A stretch of DNA of 41,745 bases, from NCBI RefSeq assembly GCF_900107265.1, contig NZ_FNPJ01000020.1:1-41745 (forward strand), given 5' to 3'. The notes beneath the pieces were generated by a model, which saw nothing but the letters and a program-made list of their open reading frames with translations, had not been told where the DNA came from and ran no database searches. Position numbers and translations under genes: made by a program. Positions 1 through 9,165 of this stretch are shown in pieces. Numbering within the stretch: the first letter of the stretch is position 1; each line of letters opens with the position of its first letter. This stretch comes from Nitrosomonas sp. Nm33 (GTDB lineage: Bacteria > Pseudomonadota > Gammaproteobacteria > Burkholderiales > Nitrosomonadaceae).

Positions 1-365
1 GGTCGTTCCTCTATTTTCTCTTTAAGCGGAGGGACAACTACCACTCCGCCTCGAGCCGCTCCTGCCAAAACTTCATCAAGAATTTGGGCTTCCTGCTCAA
101 GCGTGGCAATCGCACGGTTACGGAGCGCCCGTTTCGTTCGAGGTGCTTCCTCCTCGCAGCGAGCAACTCTACAGTAGCGCGTGCGCATGCTACACGTCCA
201 TCTAATGGAACGTCCAATAGCCTTCGCCGTTTCCTCTAACGACATGCCCGGTTCCAAGGGCAGCAATACGGCTTGTGCCGCCCTCAATTCCTCTGCTGTT
301 TTAGCTGTTCTCAATAATTCCCGGGCCGTTACTAATTGATCTATTCCACTTGCTTTTCTTGCCAT
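1..365 (-). CDS. IS630-family transposase, N-terminal part (partial at window edge)
   Basis: The reading frame starts at ATG 363-365, preceded by GAGG at a suitable distance, and stays open to the window edge (about 121 codons). The protein begins MARKASGIDQLVTAREL and contains a helix-turn-helix-like stretch (LEETAKAIGRSIRWT), as expected for the DNA-binding half of IS630/Tc1-type transposases. The catalytic DDE part would lie outside the window. An upstream in-frame extension to 495 lies outside the IS and is not supported. The frame is intact here, unlike the copy at 30898-31616, so this copy may be functional, but only the first third is visible. Confidence 0.8.
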   Translation of the reverse strand, partial: MARKASGIDQLVTARELLRTAKTAEELRAAQAVLLPLEPGMSLEETAKAIGRSIRWTCSMRTRYCRVARCEEEAPRTKRALRNRAIATLEQEAQILDEVLAGAARGGVVVVPPLKEKIEER

Positions 366-432
366 GATTTTTTCCTCGTAATTCATGGCTATATTGTTTC
401 ATTTCTTCATTTTTCAATGCAAATTGGAATAA
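1..432 (-). mobile_element. IS630-family insertion sequence, partial, runs off the left edge
   Basis: This is the 5' end of an IS630-type element read leftward. Its outer end at 416-432 (AATGCAAATTGGAATAA) matches the outer end of the second copy at 30831. The two copies are nearly identical over about 370 bp, then part company where the second copy has a deletion. No clear TA target duplication can be tested because the far end is outside the window. The outer end lies 46 bp before the start of the dienelactone hydrolase gene. Confidence 0.85.
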
Positions 433-478
433 GATAATGATTGTTTCTTCCATATCAATTAATAAGGAGTGAATAAAT

Positions 479-1189
479 ATGCTTACAAAATACATTGATT
501 ACCAGGATGGCGATACCCAGCTGGAAGGTTATATGGCCTATCACGAAACAGACACCCCAAAACCGGCCGTGCTAGTTGCGCATGACTGGAGTGGTCGACG
601 CGAATTTGCCTGTAAAGCAGCGGAAAGAGTCGCAGCAATGGGTTATGTGGGTTTTGCACTGGACATGTATGGTAAAGGTATTTTTGGTCGCGACGGAGAC
701 ATTGAAGGTAACGCGGCACTCATGAATCCTTACGCAAGTGATAGAGCCCTGTTGAGGCAAAGAATTAACGCTGCATTACATGCAGTGCGAAAACTACCAC
801 AAGTCGATGCGGCAAGAATCGCGGCAATGGGCTACTGTTTTGGTGGAATGTGTGCACTGGAACTGGCTCGATCTGGTGCTGATGTAAAAGGTGTAATCAG
901 TATTCATGGCATTTTTGCACCTGGTAATGTAGCCAATAAGAAAATGAGCGCTAAAGTACTCTGTTTACATGGTCATGATGACCCCATGGTGCCGCCAGAG
1001 CAAGTGTTAGCTTTTGAGAAGGAAATGACCGACGCAGGGGTGGACTGGCAGGTGCATGTCTATGGGGGTACCATGCATGCCTTTACCAATCCTGTTGCTA
1101 ATAATCCCGCTTTTGGAACAGTCTACAAGGAAATAGCGGCAAAACGGGCTTATCAGTCGATTGCCAATTTTTTGGCCGAGATTTTCTAG
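479..1189 (+). CDS. Dienelactone hydrolase family protein
   Basis: The 236-residue protein is an alpha/beta hydrolase of the dienelactone hydrolase family, cytoplasmic with no signal peptide. The visible catalytic triad is a Cys nucleophile in GYCFGG (residue 120), an Asp in HGHDDPMVPP, and a His in GTMHAFTNP near the C-terminus. The length is normal for the family. The true substrate is unknown, because many members do not act on dienelactone. The start is set by a ribosome-binding site AAGGAG at 464-469. The gene is monocistronic. It lies just downstream of an IS630 end and converges with the DCC-family gene. I am sure of the family but not of the reaction. Confidence 0.9.
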   Translation: MLTKYIDYQDGDTQLEGYMAYHETDTPKPAVLVAHDWSGRREFACKAAERVAAMGYVGFALDMYGKGIFGRDGDIEGNAALMNPYASDRALLRQRINAALHAVRKLPQVDAARIAAMGYCFGGMCALELARSGADVKGVISIHGIFAPGNVANKKMSAKVLCLHGHDDPMVPPEQVLAFEKEMTDAGVDWQVHVYGGTMHAFTNPVANNPAFGTVYKEIAAKRAYQSIANFLAEIF

Positions 1190-1211
1190 AATAGCGTATA
1201 CCACCAGTCAG

Positions 1212-1238
1212 CACAAAGGGCACGCCTTGCCTTTTGTG
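1212..1238. terminator. Hairpin between convergent genes, possible bidirectional terminator
   Basis: CACAAAGGGCA (1212-1222) pairs with TGCCTTTTGTG (1228-1238) over 11 positions with one G-U pair and a 5-nt loop. It lies between two converging genes. Neither side has a proper T-run, so it is not a textbook intrinsic terminator. Confidence 0.45.
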
Positions 1239-1250
1239 GCTCATCAAAAG

Positions 1251-1625
1251 CTACCAATGCTTCATTGCCTTGTTCCACTTATACAACATGGCAGCGAATT
1301 GATTGTAAGCAATCCGCCCTAGTTGTTTGATGATAGGCAAACTCAATAGCGTTGCCTTCCATTTTTCGTTAGGAGAATGCTGCCAAATGATGAGAAACGC
1401 ATCGAAACCGATATAAATTTGATCATGTTCATCAACGACATGCAATCGCTCGCGTACCTGCTCAATCTCTGAATTGATCTCAGTAACTAATCGGGGATTC
1501 GAATGGATGTCTTTCCATTCGATCGAACATCCTTCCATCTTGCTTTTCTGGTTTTCTATGCCAGCTTTGCAAACCGGACAGGCTGAGTTGTAATAGGCTT
1601 TGATCGGTTTTCTTTCTTTATCCAC
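1251..1625 (-). CDS. DCC-family (DUF393) thiol-disulfide oxidoreductase-like protein
   Basis: This 124-residue protein has a CPVC motif near its start (YYNSACPVCKAGIE), where the DUF393/DCC family has its CxxC. Later comes a conserved-looking stretch (YIGFDAFLIIWQ) followed by a hydrophobic C-terminal half. The family is predicted to be thiol-redox active, but its physiological role is unknown. The start codon is GTG at 1625, and no good ribosome-binding site is visible. It lies 23 bp downstream of ubiD on the same strand and is probably cotranscribed with the ubiquinone genes. Confidence 0.75.
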   Translation of the reverse strand: MDKERKPIKAYYNSACPVCKAGIENQKSKMEGCSIEWKDIHSNPRLVTEINSEIEQVRERLHVVDEHDQIYIGFDAFLIIWQHSPNEKWKATLLSLPIIKQLGRIAYNQFAAMLYKWNKAMKHW

Positions 1626-1648
1626 TGAAAAATTAGGCTAGTGTTATT

Positions 1649-3112
1649 TCAAAAAGGTAACTCACTCCAAAGCTGATCAATCCGCATTTTGACCGCAGCA
1701 TCCATTTCAATCGGTCTACCCCATTCGCGTGTCGTTTCTCCCGCCCATTTGTTGGTGGCATCCAATCCCATCTTACCACCCAGACCAGAGATGGGGCTCG
1801 CAAAATCCAGATAATCGATCGGGGTATTTTCCACAATCAAGGTATCCCGCGCGGGATCAACGCGTGTGGTAATCGCCCAAATGACTTCTTTCCAGTCACG
1901 GATATCAATATCATCGTCCGTGACAATGATAAACTTGGTATACATGAACTGACGCAAGAAACTCCATACCCCAAACATTACTCGTTTGGCGTGGCCTGGG
2001 TACTGCTTTTTCATACTGACCACAGCCATGCGGTAGGAACAGCCCTCTGGTGGCAGATAAAAATCGACAATTTCAGTAAATTGCTTTTGCAACAAAGGCA
2101 CAAATACCTCGTTTAGTGCTACGCCCAGAATAGCCGGCTCATCAGGCGGTTTGCCAGTATAGGTGGAATGATAAATCGGGTTGCGGCGCATGGTGATGCG
2201 TTCGATAGTGAAAACCGGAAAAGTTTCCTGCTCGTTATAGTAGCCAGTGTGGTCACCATAAGGCCCTTCAATAGCAGTCTCATCGGGATAAATAAAACCT
2301 TCCAGCACAATTTCTGCACTGGCGGGCACTTGCAAGTCATGACTTAAGCATTTGACGACTTCCGTTTTGGCACCGCGCAATAATCCAGCAAACTGATATT
2401 CACTGAGGCTATCAGGCACCGGCGTGACAGCCCCCAGGATCGTTGCCGGATCAGCTCCCAAGGCGACTGCAACAGGATAGGGCTGGCCTGGATTGACCAT
2501 GCAGAAATCACGATAATCCAGCGCTCCCCCTCTGTGCGCAAGCCATCGCATAATTACTTTATTTGGCGCAATGACTTGTTGTCGGTAAATACCAAGATTC
2601 TGCCGTGCCTTATGTGGGCCGCGCGTAACGGTAAGTCCCCAGGTAATCAGCGGAGCGACATCTCCCGGCCAGCATGTCTGAATAGGTAATTTGGCTAAGT
2701 CGATTGCCTGCCCTTCCCAGATGACCTCCTGACATGCGGCGCTGGAAGCTACCTTTGGCGCCATGTTGAGCACCTGCTTCAGCACTGGCAGCTTTTCCCA
2801 TGCATCTCTCAGGCCTTTGGGGGGATCAGGTTCTTTGAGATAAGCCAGCAATTTGCCCACTTCCCGTAGCGCAGTGACGGATTCTTGCCCCATTCCCAAT
2901 GCTACACGCTCAGGCGTGCCAAACAGGTTGCCCAAGACTGGGATACTATGCCCTTTCGGTTTCTCGAACAGCACAGCAGGACCGGCTTTTTTGAGTAATC
3001 GGTCACAAATTTCGGTCATTTCCAGCGAAGGATCAACCTCGGCCCTCACTCGTTTCAGTTCCCCTCGGTTTTCCAGTTGCACGAGAAAATCACGCAGATC
3101 TTTGTATCTCAT
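1649..3112 (-). CDS. ubiD: 4-hydroxy-3-polyprenylbenzoate decarboxylase
   Basis: The 487-residue protein matches UbiD in length and sequence. UbiD is the prenylated-FMN-dependent decarboxylase acting after UbiA in ubiquinone biosynthesis. Recognisable stretches are the N-terminal [19 protein letters not shown], the cofactor-region [11 protein letters not shown] and [10 protein letters not shown], and the acid-base region [11 protein letters not shown]. UbiD needs prenyl-FMN made by UbiX, and no ubiX is seen in this window. The gene follows ubiA on the same strand. The MITE now separating them seems to have entered the end of ubiA, so ubiD was probably only 13 bp from the original ubiA stop. 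No strong ribosome-binding site precedes ATG 3110-3112, which would fit translational coupling before the insertion. Confidence 0.95.
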   Translation of the reverse strand: MRYKDLRDFLVQLENRGELKRVRAEVDPSLEMTEICDRLLKKAGPAVLFEKPKGHSIPVLGNLFGTPERVALGMGQESVTALREVGKLLAYLKEPDPPKGLRDAWEKLPVLKQVLNMAPKVASSAACQEVIWEGQAIDLAKLPIQTCWPGDVAPLITWGLTVTRGPHKARQNLGIYRQQVIAPNKVIMRWLAHRGGALDYRDFCMVNPGQPYPVAVALGADPATILGAVTPVPDSLSEYQFAGLLRGAKTEVVKCLSHDLQVPASAEIVLEGFIYPDETAIEGPYGDHTGYYNEQETFPVFTIERITMRRNPIYHSTYTGKPPDEPAILGVALNEVFVPLLQKQFTEIVDFYLPPEGCSYRMAVVSMKKQYPGHAKRVMFGVWSFLRQFMYTKFIIVTDDDIDIRDWKEVIWAITTRVDPARDTLIVENTPIDYLDFASPISGLGGKMGLDATNKWAGETTREWGRPIEMDAAVKMRIDQLWSELPF

Positions 3113-3142
3113 TGATATAAATAGCCTAGAAGTTTCTTGTTA

Positions 3143-3241
3143 TTCCATTTCCAAATCAAACCTGATACGAAGGCGTGCCACAGACGGATAAATAATACGG
3201 CAAGAAGAAGCCGATTAAGTCAGGTTTATCTAGAAATGAAA
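3143..3241. repeat. MITE-like palindromic repeat, copy 1 (inside the 3' end of ubiA)
   Basis: The ends TTCCATTTCCAAATCAAACC and GGTTTATCTAGAAATGAAA form an imperfect terminal inverted repeat shared with six other copies in the window. The interior reads ...CAGACGGATAAATAATACGGCAAG..., like copies 3, 5 and 7. The flanks are TTA (left) and TGA (right), an imperfect 3-bp duplication. On the minus strand one frame is open through nearly the whole element and forms the C-terminus of UbiA. Confidence 0.85.
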
Positions 3242-4100
3242 TGATTAAGGAATCCAGCACAATCCCAGCAAATACTGTAGCACCAACCCAGTTATTATGC
3301 AGAAAAGCCTTGAAACAATTAGCAGGGTTACGCTCACGAATCAGAAAATACTGATAAATCACCAAGCCCAATGCCACTGCCAGTGAGAGATAATAAGGAA
3401 CACCTCGTTGCAACAGCCATCCCACATAAACCATCACGCCCAGAAAGACAGTATGACACAGCATGATACCCGTTACGTCAAAACGCCCAAGGGTAATTGC
3501 AGATGTTTTGATGCCAATTTTGAGATCATCCGCTCGGTCAACCATGGCATATTCCGTATCATAGGCGATGACCCAGCATAAGTTGGCGAGCAGCAATAAC
3601 CAGATGATGGCAGGTAGTTCACCGGTTTGCGCCGCAAATGCCATAGGGATGCCAAAACTGAAGGCAATACCAAGATACGCTTGCGGCATGACAAAGAAGC
3701 GTTTGGTAAAAGGATAAGTTCCAGCCAGAAACAGTGCACCCACAGAAAGCAGCAATGTCAATTGATTCAGTGGCAATATCAACAAAAATGCGCAAAAACT
3801 CAATCCTGCTGCCAGCAACACGACCTCTTTAGGGGTGACAATACCGACAGCCAACGGGCGGTTCTTGGTACGCTCAACATGAGGATCGATACGGCGATCG
3901 GCAAAGTCATTGATCGCGCACCCGGCTGAACGCATCAATATCGTGCCTATAACGAAAATAACCAGAATCATCAAATCAGGCAGACCATCAGCCGCCAACC
4001 ACAGCCCCCACAAGGTAGGCCATAACAGCAACAAGATACCGATGGGCTTATCCAGCCTTATCAGTTTTGCGTAGGCGATAAACCGCTCTTTATTCATCAT
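3156..4100 (-). CDS. ubiA: 4-hydroxybenzoate polyprenyltransferase with MITE-encoded C-terminus
   Basis: UbiA is the integral membrane prenyltransferase that joins a polyprenyl chain to 4-hydroxybenzoate in ubiquinone synthesis. Both Asp-rich, Mg-diphosphate-binding motifs are visible: NDFADRRID (residues 64-72) and the loop [13 protein letters not shown] in the second half. Multiple hydrophobic helices are present. The protein has 314 residues where the family usually has about 290. The extra tail (from about residue 287, [18 protein letters not shown]...) and the stop codon come from the MITE at 3143-3241. Removing the repeat and one target copy gives an ending DSLITRNF-stop and a length of 290. 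The start overlaps the ubiC stop by 4 bp (ATGA), so the two are translationally coupled. Confidence 0.95.
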   Translation of the reverse strand: MMNKERFIAYAKLIRLDKPIGILLLLWPTLWGLWLAADGLPDLMILVIFVIGTILMRSAGCAINDFADRRIDPHVERTKNRPLAVGIVTPKEVVLLAAGLSFCAFLLILPLNQLTLLLSVGALFLAGTYPFTKRFFVMPQAYLGIAFSFGIPMAFAAQTGELPAIIWLLLLANLCWVIAYDTEYAMVDRADDLKIGIKTSAITLGRFDVTGIMLCHTVFLGVMVYVGWLLQRGVPYYLSLAVALGLVIYQYFLIRERNPANCFKAFLHNNWVGATVFAGIVLDSLIISFLDKPDLIGFFLPYYLSVCGTPSYQV

Positions 4101-4639
4101 ATTTTCAACCTCAGAATGGCTGGCAAAAAGACCTCAGTGACCAGTATCGGTTGTCCCTGTAATGTAAATAGTGAACGCCGTGCCCATAAACTAGGCGGTG
4201 GGGTCTGCAATCGCTGGCATGCTCGTTTAAAAAGCGGATGATGGGTATTCAGCAGTTTATAACCAAATTCAGCGCGTTTGATCATCGGATTGGTAAATAG
4301 CATGGTACCTAATGATCGATTGCCCAGGCGACTCAACCCACGCCACGCATCATCGAGGTGTTTCCTTGCAACCACTGAATGAGCAAATATCACGGGGGTA
4401 TCGTTACAGTAAAGATACACTTCGCGCACTAAAGCCAATTCACTGCGACGCAAATTCATTATATCCAATTCATCGGCGCATGCAGGGGCAAGCGATTGAA
4501 AAACCGGCTCAACCAAAAACTTGCTACAGCGTTGCTGTATCAAGCGTGTCAGCGAGTCTCGATGCAACAACCACCAACGGATGTTAATTGCCGCATTGAC
4601 GGGAACAGGATGCCACGCCAGTGACCGGTTAGCACTCAT
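4097..4639 (-). CDS. ubiC: Chorismate lyase
   Basis: UbiC splits chorismate into 4-hydroxybenzoate and pyruvate, giving the substrate of UbiA, whose gene follows with a 4-bp overlap. The 180-residue protein carries the family landmarks: Arg in LVREVYLY, Gly in NRSLGTMLF, and Glu in VTEVFLP near the C-terminus. I chose the ATG at 4639 because the longer frame from 4654 begins with TTG and no better ribosome-binding site. The gene is first in a probable ubiC-ubiA-ubiD-DCC operon read leftward. Confidence 0.92.
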   Translation of the reverse strand: MSANRSLAWHPVPVNAAINIRWWLLHRDSLTRLIQQRCSKFLVEPVFQSLAPACADELDIMNLRRSELALVREVYLYCNDTPVIFAHSVVARKHLDDAWRGLSRLGNRSLGTMLFTNPMIKRAEFGYKLLNTHHPLFKRACQRLQTPPPSLWARRSLFTLQGQPILVTEVFLPAILRLKI

Positions 4640-4772
4640 GAAGCAAAATGACAAAAGCTGAGATTATAAAGCAGACATAGAATAAATGATGTTAACTTTA
4701 TTAAAAAGCAATATAGATCTACTTGCGATCAGGATTTTCAGGCAATATTATCAGTCCAATTTCTACTACTAT

Positions 4773-5510
4773 TTAGAACATATACCCTGTTGCAAGCGCC
4801 TGCGCCCAATCATAATAGCGGCGTGAATCTGCCAGTTTGACCATAGAATCATGGTCATAGGGTACAGTGATAAGGGAAGCTATCCACTGATCCTTAATGC
4901 GCTCCACAATGGCATAGTGCGCATCTGGTGAGCCCGTTTCAATGACATGAAAATAAGGCGTTGCATCATCATAAGCTGGCAAACCTACACTACCCGGATT
5001 AACAACGAGCTGGCCGGATGAAGCCCGAATTGCTCGTGGCTTATGAGTATGTCCACACAGAACCAGTTTTGCCAGCGTTGTCCCCAGACGCTCATCTACT
5101 TCTTTACGCGTTGCCATACGTGCTCCTTGGGCCTCGACGGTTTCCAGGAAATAGGTTGAGTCGCTTGCCGGTGTACCATGACAAAGCAGGATGTCTTCTC
5201 CGAAATCTGCTTTATGCGGAAGAGATTTGAGCCAGGCAAGTTCTTTCGGCGTTAACTGGGAATAGGCTAATTCATCCACATCGGTACATTGCTCAGTACC
5301 ATATGCGAGAAGTTGTCGATCATGGTTACCCGAGATATGGATCCAATCCTGTGCCATTAAATATTGTGCTGTTTCCAATGGCAGCAGTGGGCCTGATAAG
5401 TTATCACCGAGATTGACTACAGCATCAACACCGCTTTGCTTAAAATGTGCAACAACCGCTTCCAGTGCAGGTAAATTACCGTGGATATCTGACACGACAG
5501 CTATTCTCAT
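4773..5510 (-). CDS. Calcineurin-like metallophosphoesterase (YfcE/DUF2437-like)
   Basis: The 245-residue protein has all metal-ligand motifs of the calcineurin-like phosphoesterase fold in order: VVSDIHGNLPALEA (residues 6-19), NLGDNLSGP, ISGNHDR, LLCHGTPASD and CGHTHKP, followed by VNPGSVGLP. Such small soluble enzymes act on phosphodiesters or phosphomonoesters, and the natural substrate is not readable from sequence. A strong ribosome-binding site GGAGG lies just upstream of ATG 5508-5510. It stands alone on the minus strand, downstream of the Tim44-domain gene. Confidence 0.9.
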   Translation of the reverse strand: MRIAVVSDIHGNLPALEAVVAHFKQSGVDAVVNLGDNLSGPLLPLETAQYLMAQDWIHISGNHDRQLLAYGTEQCTDVDELAYSQLTPKELAWLKSLPHKADFGEDILLCHGTPASDSTYFLETVEAQGARMATRKEVDERLGTTLAKLVLCGHTHKPRAIRASSGQLVVNPGSVGLPAYDDATPYFHVIETGSPDAHYAIVERIKDQWIASLITVPYDHDSMVKLADSRRYYDWAQALATGYMF

Positions 5511-5579
5511 AGCAAGCCTCCGCTTAGAAAAACGTTAGCCTTAATATTTACGATATTTACAATGTATAACCCCGCCTAC

Positions 5580-5656
5580 CCTAGGATGAGATAGGCGAGG
5601 GATGAATACCGCCCAACGCAGCTATCGGGGCAGCCTGCAGATTTGTTTACAACCTC
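5580..5656. repeat. Partial copy of small repeat B
   Basis: The stretch GATAGGCGAGGGATGAATAC, then CCGCCCAACGCAG and ACAACCTC at the right end, aligns with the right half of the 141-bp repeat nested in the MITE at 15645-15785. The left half is not recognisable here. Its right end (5656) touches the stop codon of the next gene. Confidence 0.6.
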
Positions 5657-6547
5657 TTAGGAAAGTTGTTGGATTCCTGCTAGTAACCAGGCTGCATTAC
5701 GACCCCTGAGATCTTTCTCAACATGCCAAATCTCATCAAATGACTCTGGCGATGCATCGGGTGATTCACGCAATTGCCCATTAAAGCGCACGCTGGCAAT
5801 GGCCATATCATTTGTAACTGTGACATCCAGTAAGTTTGCATCAATGAAGAGCACCTCTGTTTTTTGAGGCTTGTCACCACTCTCGTTGATTTGTGCTTTA
5901 AGCTCAGCAAACATTTCAGGTGTAGTATATGCACGAATATCATCCAAATTATGTGCACCATACGCTTCCTGCAAATGAATAAACGAGAGTTTAGCATTAC
6001 GCAAGAACGGCTCTACCTCGAAATCTGCAGGAATACTATTTGTAGCACCGTTGCTATCTGTAGTAGTCGAGCCAGTTTGCTCCATAGCTGGGGGTGCTAC
6101 CGAGGTTGGAGGAGTTGGAGTGAGAATACTGCCAGCGCGATCTGCCCCGACACCCGAAAACTGTATTGGACGAGACACCTGATCTGTTCTGGGTTTACGC
6201 ATCATGCGGATAATAAAGAATATGACGGCAGCCAGTACCACCAGCACCAACATATCCGCCATATTAATACCGTCAAAGGCTCCCCCCATGAACAGAGCTG
6301 CCAACAAACCACCCGCAGCTAACCCGGCCAATGCTCCGCCCCATTTGCTAGCGCCACCCGCTGCAGCAGCAGATGCAGGCGCTGCTGATTGAGATTGTGC
6401 TGGTTTTGGAGTAGCCTGTTGATTGATGGAATCGCGTTGCTTCCCAATACTTTTACCACTACCCATCCGTCTTGCCTCGGCGTCGTCAAATGGAAGTAAG
6501 GTAAAAGTAAACATGGCTAAAGTCAGAAGTGTCAGTATTTTCTTCAC
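5657..6547 (-). CDS. Tim44-like domain protein, exported or membrane-anchored
   Basis: The 296-residue protein starts with KKILTLLTLAMFTFTLLPFDDAEA, a signal peptide or anchor. A low-complexity Gln/Ala/Pro region follows. Next are a Gly/Ala-rich hydrophobic stretch (GGLLAALFMGGAF) and a second hydrophobic helix (MLVLVVLAAVIFFIIRMM). The C-terminal domain of about 130 residues (FLRNAKLSFIHLQEAYGAHN to AAWLLAGIQQLS) resembles the Tim44/MBA1 fold. Proteobacterial members of this type have no established function. GTG at 6547 is preferred because GGAG lies 6 bp upstream. The TTG at 6559 overlaps that site. Its stop codon directly abuts a repeat B fragment. Confidence 0.85.
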   Translation of the reverse strand: MKKILTLLTLAMFTFTLLPFDDAEARRMGSGKSIGKQRDSINQQATPKPAQSQSAAPASAAAAGGASKWGGALAGLAAGGLLAALFMGGAFDGINMADMLVLVVLAAVIFFIIRMMRKPRTDQVSRPIQFSGVGADRAGSILTPTPPTSVAPPAMEQTGSTTTDSNGATNSIPADFEVEPFLRNAKLSFIHLQEAYGAHNLDDIRAYTTPEMFAELKAQINESGDKPQKTEVLFIDANLLDVTVTNDMAIASVRFNGQLRESPDASPESFDEIWHVEKDLRGRNAAWLLAGIQQLS

Positions 6548-6705
6548 AATTATCTCCAAAAGTACTGTTAAAAAAATGAGTATAACATTATCGTTCGATT
6601 GTAGTGACTACTTGGAATTCCCCTAAACAATTTATTTTGTGCTGCTATATCGTAATTTTGAATCAAGTAGACTATTTATTCACAAGGTGAAGGAGTAATA
6701 ACAAT

Positions 6706-7404
6706 ATGGCAACCACCCTGATTACCGGTACAAATCGTGGGATTGGATTAGAGTATGTCCGTCAATATGCTAAAGATGGCTGGCAGGTAATAGCCTGTTG
6801 CCGTCAACCTGAAAAAGCAGAAAATCTTAATCGACTCGCCACCCAATACCCGGATCACATCAGAATTTATGCACTTGATGTTGCAGATCATCAACAAATT
6901 GATCAATTATCCAGGTCGTTGGCTAACGAAACCATTGATCTGCTGATCAACAATGCCGGAGTTTATCCACCTTCTGATGATGGCGGTTTCGGCAGCATCG
7001 ACTATACTGCATGGACTAATACCTTCCAAATCAATACGATGGCGCCACTCAAAATGGCTGGAGCTTTTGTCAATCAAATCAGCAACAGTAGCCTGAAAAC
7101 AATTGCTACCATTACCAGTAAAATGGGAAGCATTGCTGACAATCAGCGTGGTGGCAGCTATATCTACCGCTCGAGCAAAGCAGCAGTCAATATAGTTGCC
7201 AAGAGTCTTGCTATTGATTTGAGAACTCGTGATATCATTTCAGTACTGTTACACCCAGGCTGGGTAAAAACCGATATGGGCGGACCAGATGCACTGATTT
7301 CAACGGAACAAAGCGTCACAGGCATGCGGCAGGTATTAAGGGGAATAACATTAGCAGATTCTGGAAAATTTTTTGCCTATGATGGACAAATAATCCCTTG
7401 GTAG
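6706..7404 (+). CDS. Short-chain dehydrogenase/reductase (SDR)
   Basis: This is a classical SDR of 232 residues. The N-terminal nucleotide-binding motif is TGTNRGIG (residues 7-14). NNAG appears in LLINNAGVYPP. The catalytic Ser is in TITSKMGSI and the YxxxK pair in YRSSK. The motif set suggests an NAD(P)H-dependent carbonyl reductase resembling the C-factor-like group. The substrate cannot be assigned. A good ribosome-binding site (AAGGAG, about 6690) precedes ATG 6706. It stands alone, convergent with gatB and separated from it by a MITE. Confidence 0.9.
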   Translation: MATTLITGTNRGIGLEYVRQYAKDGWQVIACCRQPEKAENLNRLATQYPDHIRIYALDVADHQQIDQLSRSLANETIDLLINNAGVYPPSDDGGFGSIDYTAWTNTFQINTMAPLKMAGAFVNQISNSSLKTIATITSKMGSIADNQRGGSYIYRSSKAAVNIVAKSLAIDLRTRDIISVLLHPGWVKTDMGGPDALISTEQSVTGMRQVLRGITLADSGKFFAYDGQIIPW

Positions 7405-7552
7405 CGCATCCTGATGAATTAGAAAACAAATGAAATACAGGAAGCAGGATTCACCGATTGCCCGTTCCACCCAATCAATGAGTTTTTCGCTCCCTCTTAT
7501 CTTGCTCAATTTTAGATTTGGGGCAGGACATAAGTAGCTTTCAGACATCTTA

Positions 7553-7652
7553 TTCCATTTCTAAATCAAACCTGACTTTGTTGGCTTTGCCTTGCCGTAT
7601 TATTTATACGGCCTGTAGCTCGCTCTTGCGTCACGTTTGATTTGAAATAGAA
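7553..7652. repeat. MITE-like palindromic repeat, copy 2
   Basis: This 100-bp copy has ends TTCCATTTCTAAATCAAACC and GTTTGATTTGAAATAGAA. It is flanked by perfect 3-bp duplications TTA (7550-7552 and 7653-7655). The interior is in the opposite orientation to copy 1. It lies between converging SDR and gatB genes, 20 bp after the gatB stop, and its hairpin could end transcription from both sides. Confidence 0.88.
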
Positions 7653-7672
7653 TTACCCGCTGTTAAAGTGGC

Positions 7673-9112
7673 TTATTCCAGCAATTTTTTCTTGAGTATC
7701 GTATTAACCTGAGCAGGATTCGCTTTCCCCTTGGTTGCTTTCATGACCTGACCAACAAGCGAGTTAAAAGCTTTTTCTTTGCCACTACGATAATCTGCCA
7801 CTTGTTGTGGATTAGCAGCAAGAACCTCATCGATCAGCTTTTCGATTTCATTATCATCGGAAATCTGCTTAAGCCCTTTGGCAGCAATGATGGCATCAGC
7901 ACTACCACCATACTCATTTTGCCACATACTATCAAAGACATCCTTGGCGCTTTTTCCAGAGATGGTGTCATCGCTGATACGCGCAAGTAATCCTGCCAGT
8001 TGCACAGGGCTAACCGGACATTGCGATATCTCGATATTCTCTTTATTGAGTCTGCCACTGACTTCACCCATGATCCAGTTGGCACAAAGCTTAGCCTGTG
8101 CGGGCAGTTGCTTGACTGTATTTTCAAAATAATCAGCTGTTTCTCTGGTTGCAGTCAGCACACTTGCATCATAGCTGGAAAGTCCATAATCTTCGATATA
8201 ACGATTACGCCTTGCTTCCGGTAACTCTGGCAACATTGCCTTGACCTGCTCAATCCATTCTTTGGGAATACTCAACGGCAGTAAGTCAGGGTCAGGAAAA
8301 TAACGATAATCATGCGCTTCTTCCTTGCTGCGCATGGTACGGGTTTCATCCCGATTAGCATCATACAGTCGCGTTTCCTGTCTGATGCTGCCGCCGTCCT
8401 CCAGGATTTCAATCTGTCGTCTAGCCTCAAAATCAATTGCTTTTTCGAGGAAACGGAATGAATTGAGATTCTTAATCTCACAGCGGGTACCGAGCTTTTC
8501 TGTTCCACGGGGCCGGACAGAGACGTTAGCGTCACAGCGAAATGATCCCTCCTGCATGTTGCCATCACAAATCCCGATCCATCGAACCAGGGTATGCAAT
8601 GCTTTCGCATATGCAGCTGCTTCTGCACTACTGCGCAAATCAGGCTCAGAAACAATTTCCAGTAATGGGGTGCCGGCACGATTCAGATCGATACCACTCA
8701 TCCCATGAAAATCTTCATGTAAAGACTTGCCGGCATCTTCTTCCAGGTGTGCACGGGTCAGCCGTACTGCTTTCTCGATATTACCCACCTGGATCTTAAT
8801 GCTGCCGCCCTGTACCACAGGCAGCTCAAATTGGCTGATTTGATAACCTTTGGGTAAATCCGGGTAAAAATAATTTTTTCGCGCAAAGACGGAAGGCGAA
8901 TTAATTTTTGCGCCAATCGCCAGACCAAATTTAATTGCACGCTCAACTGCACCATAATTCAATACTGGCAATACCCCCGGCAATGCGATATCGACTCCAC
9001 ATGCCTGGGTATTCGGTTGCGCTCCATAGGCGGTGGAAGCGCCTGAGAATATTTTCGATTGCGTCGAGAGTTGAGCATGTATCTCAAGACCGATAACTAT
9101 TTCCCATTGCAT
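7673..9112 (-). CDS. gatB: Aspartyl/glutamyl-tRNA amidotransferase subunit B
   Basis: GatB is the tRNA-binding kinase subunit of GatCAB, which converts Glu-tRNA(Gln) and Asp-tRNA(Asn) to the amidated forms. Family stretches are [17 protein letters not shown] near the start, [16 protein letters not shown], and [13 protein letters not shown]. The C-terminal YqeY-like tail ends in [10 protein letters not shown]. The length of about 479 residues is normal. ATG at 9112 is chosen. The frame also opens two codons earlier at TTG 9118, and the spacing from the AGAGG upstream fits either. It is the last gene of a leftward gatC-gatA-gatB operon. Confidence 0.96.
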   Translation of the reverse strand: MQWEIVIGLEIHAQLSTQSKIFSGASTAYGAQPNTQACGVDIALPGVLPVLNYGAVERAIKFGLAIGAKINSPSVFARKNYFYPDLPKGYQISQFELPVVQGGSIKIQVGNIEKAVRLTRAHLEEDAGKSLHEDFHGMSGIDLNRAGTPLLEIVSEPDLRSSAEAAAYAKALHTLVRWIGICDGNMQEGSFRCDANVSVRPRGTEKLGTRCEIKNLNSFRFLEKAIDFEARRQIEILEDGGSIRQETRLYDANRDETRTMRSKEEAHDYRYFPDPDLLPLSIPKEWIEQVKAMLPELPEARRNRYIEDYGLSSYDASVLTATRETADYFENTVKQLPAQAKLCANWIMGEVSGRLNKENIEISQCPVSPVQLAGLLARISDDTISGKSAKDVFDSMWQNEYGGSADAIIAAKGLKQISDDNEIEKLIDEVLAANPQQVADYRSGKEKAFNSLVGQVMKATKGKANPAQVNTILKKKLLE

Positions 9113-9165
9113 GTTCAAAAAACCTCTCTTACTTCTGGAATAGCCGATAAATCATGAATAATTGT

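Noticed and set aside
7351..7548. 65-codon minus-strand frame between the SDR gene and MITE copy 2
   Set aside because: It overlaps the end of the SDR gene antisense, has no ribosome-binding site and no recognisable content.
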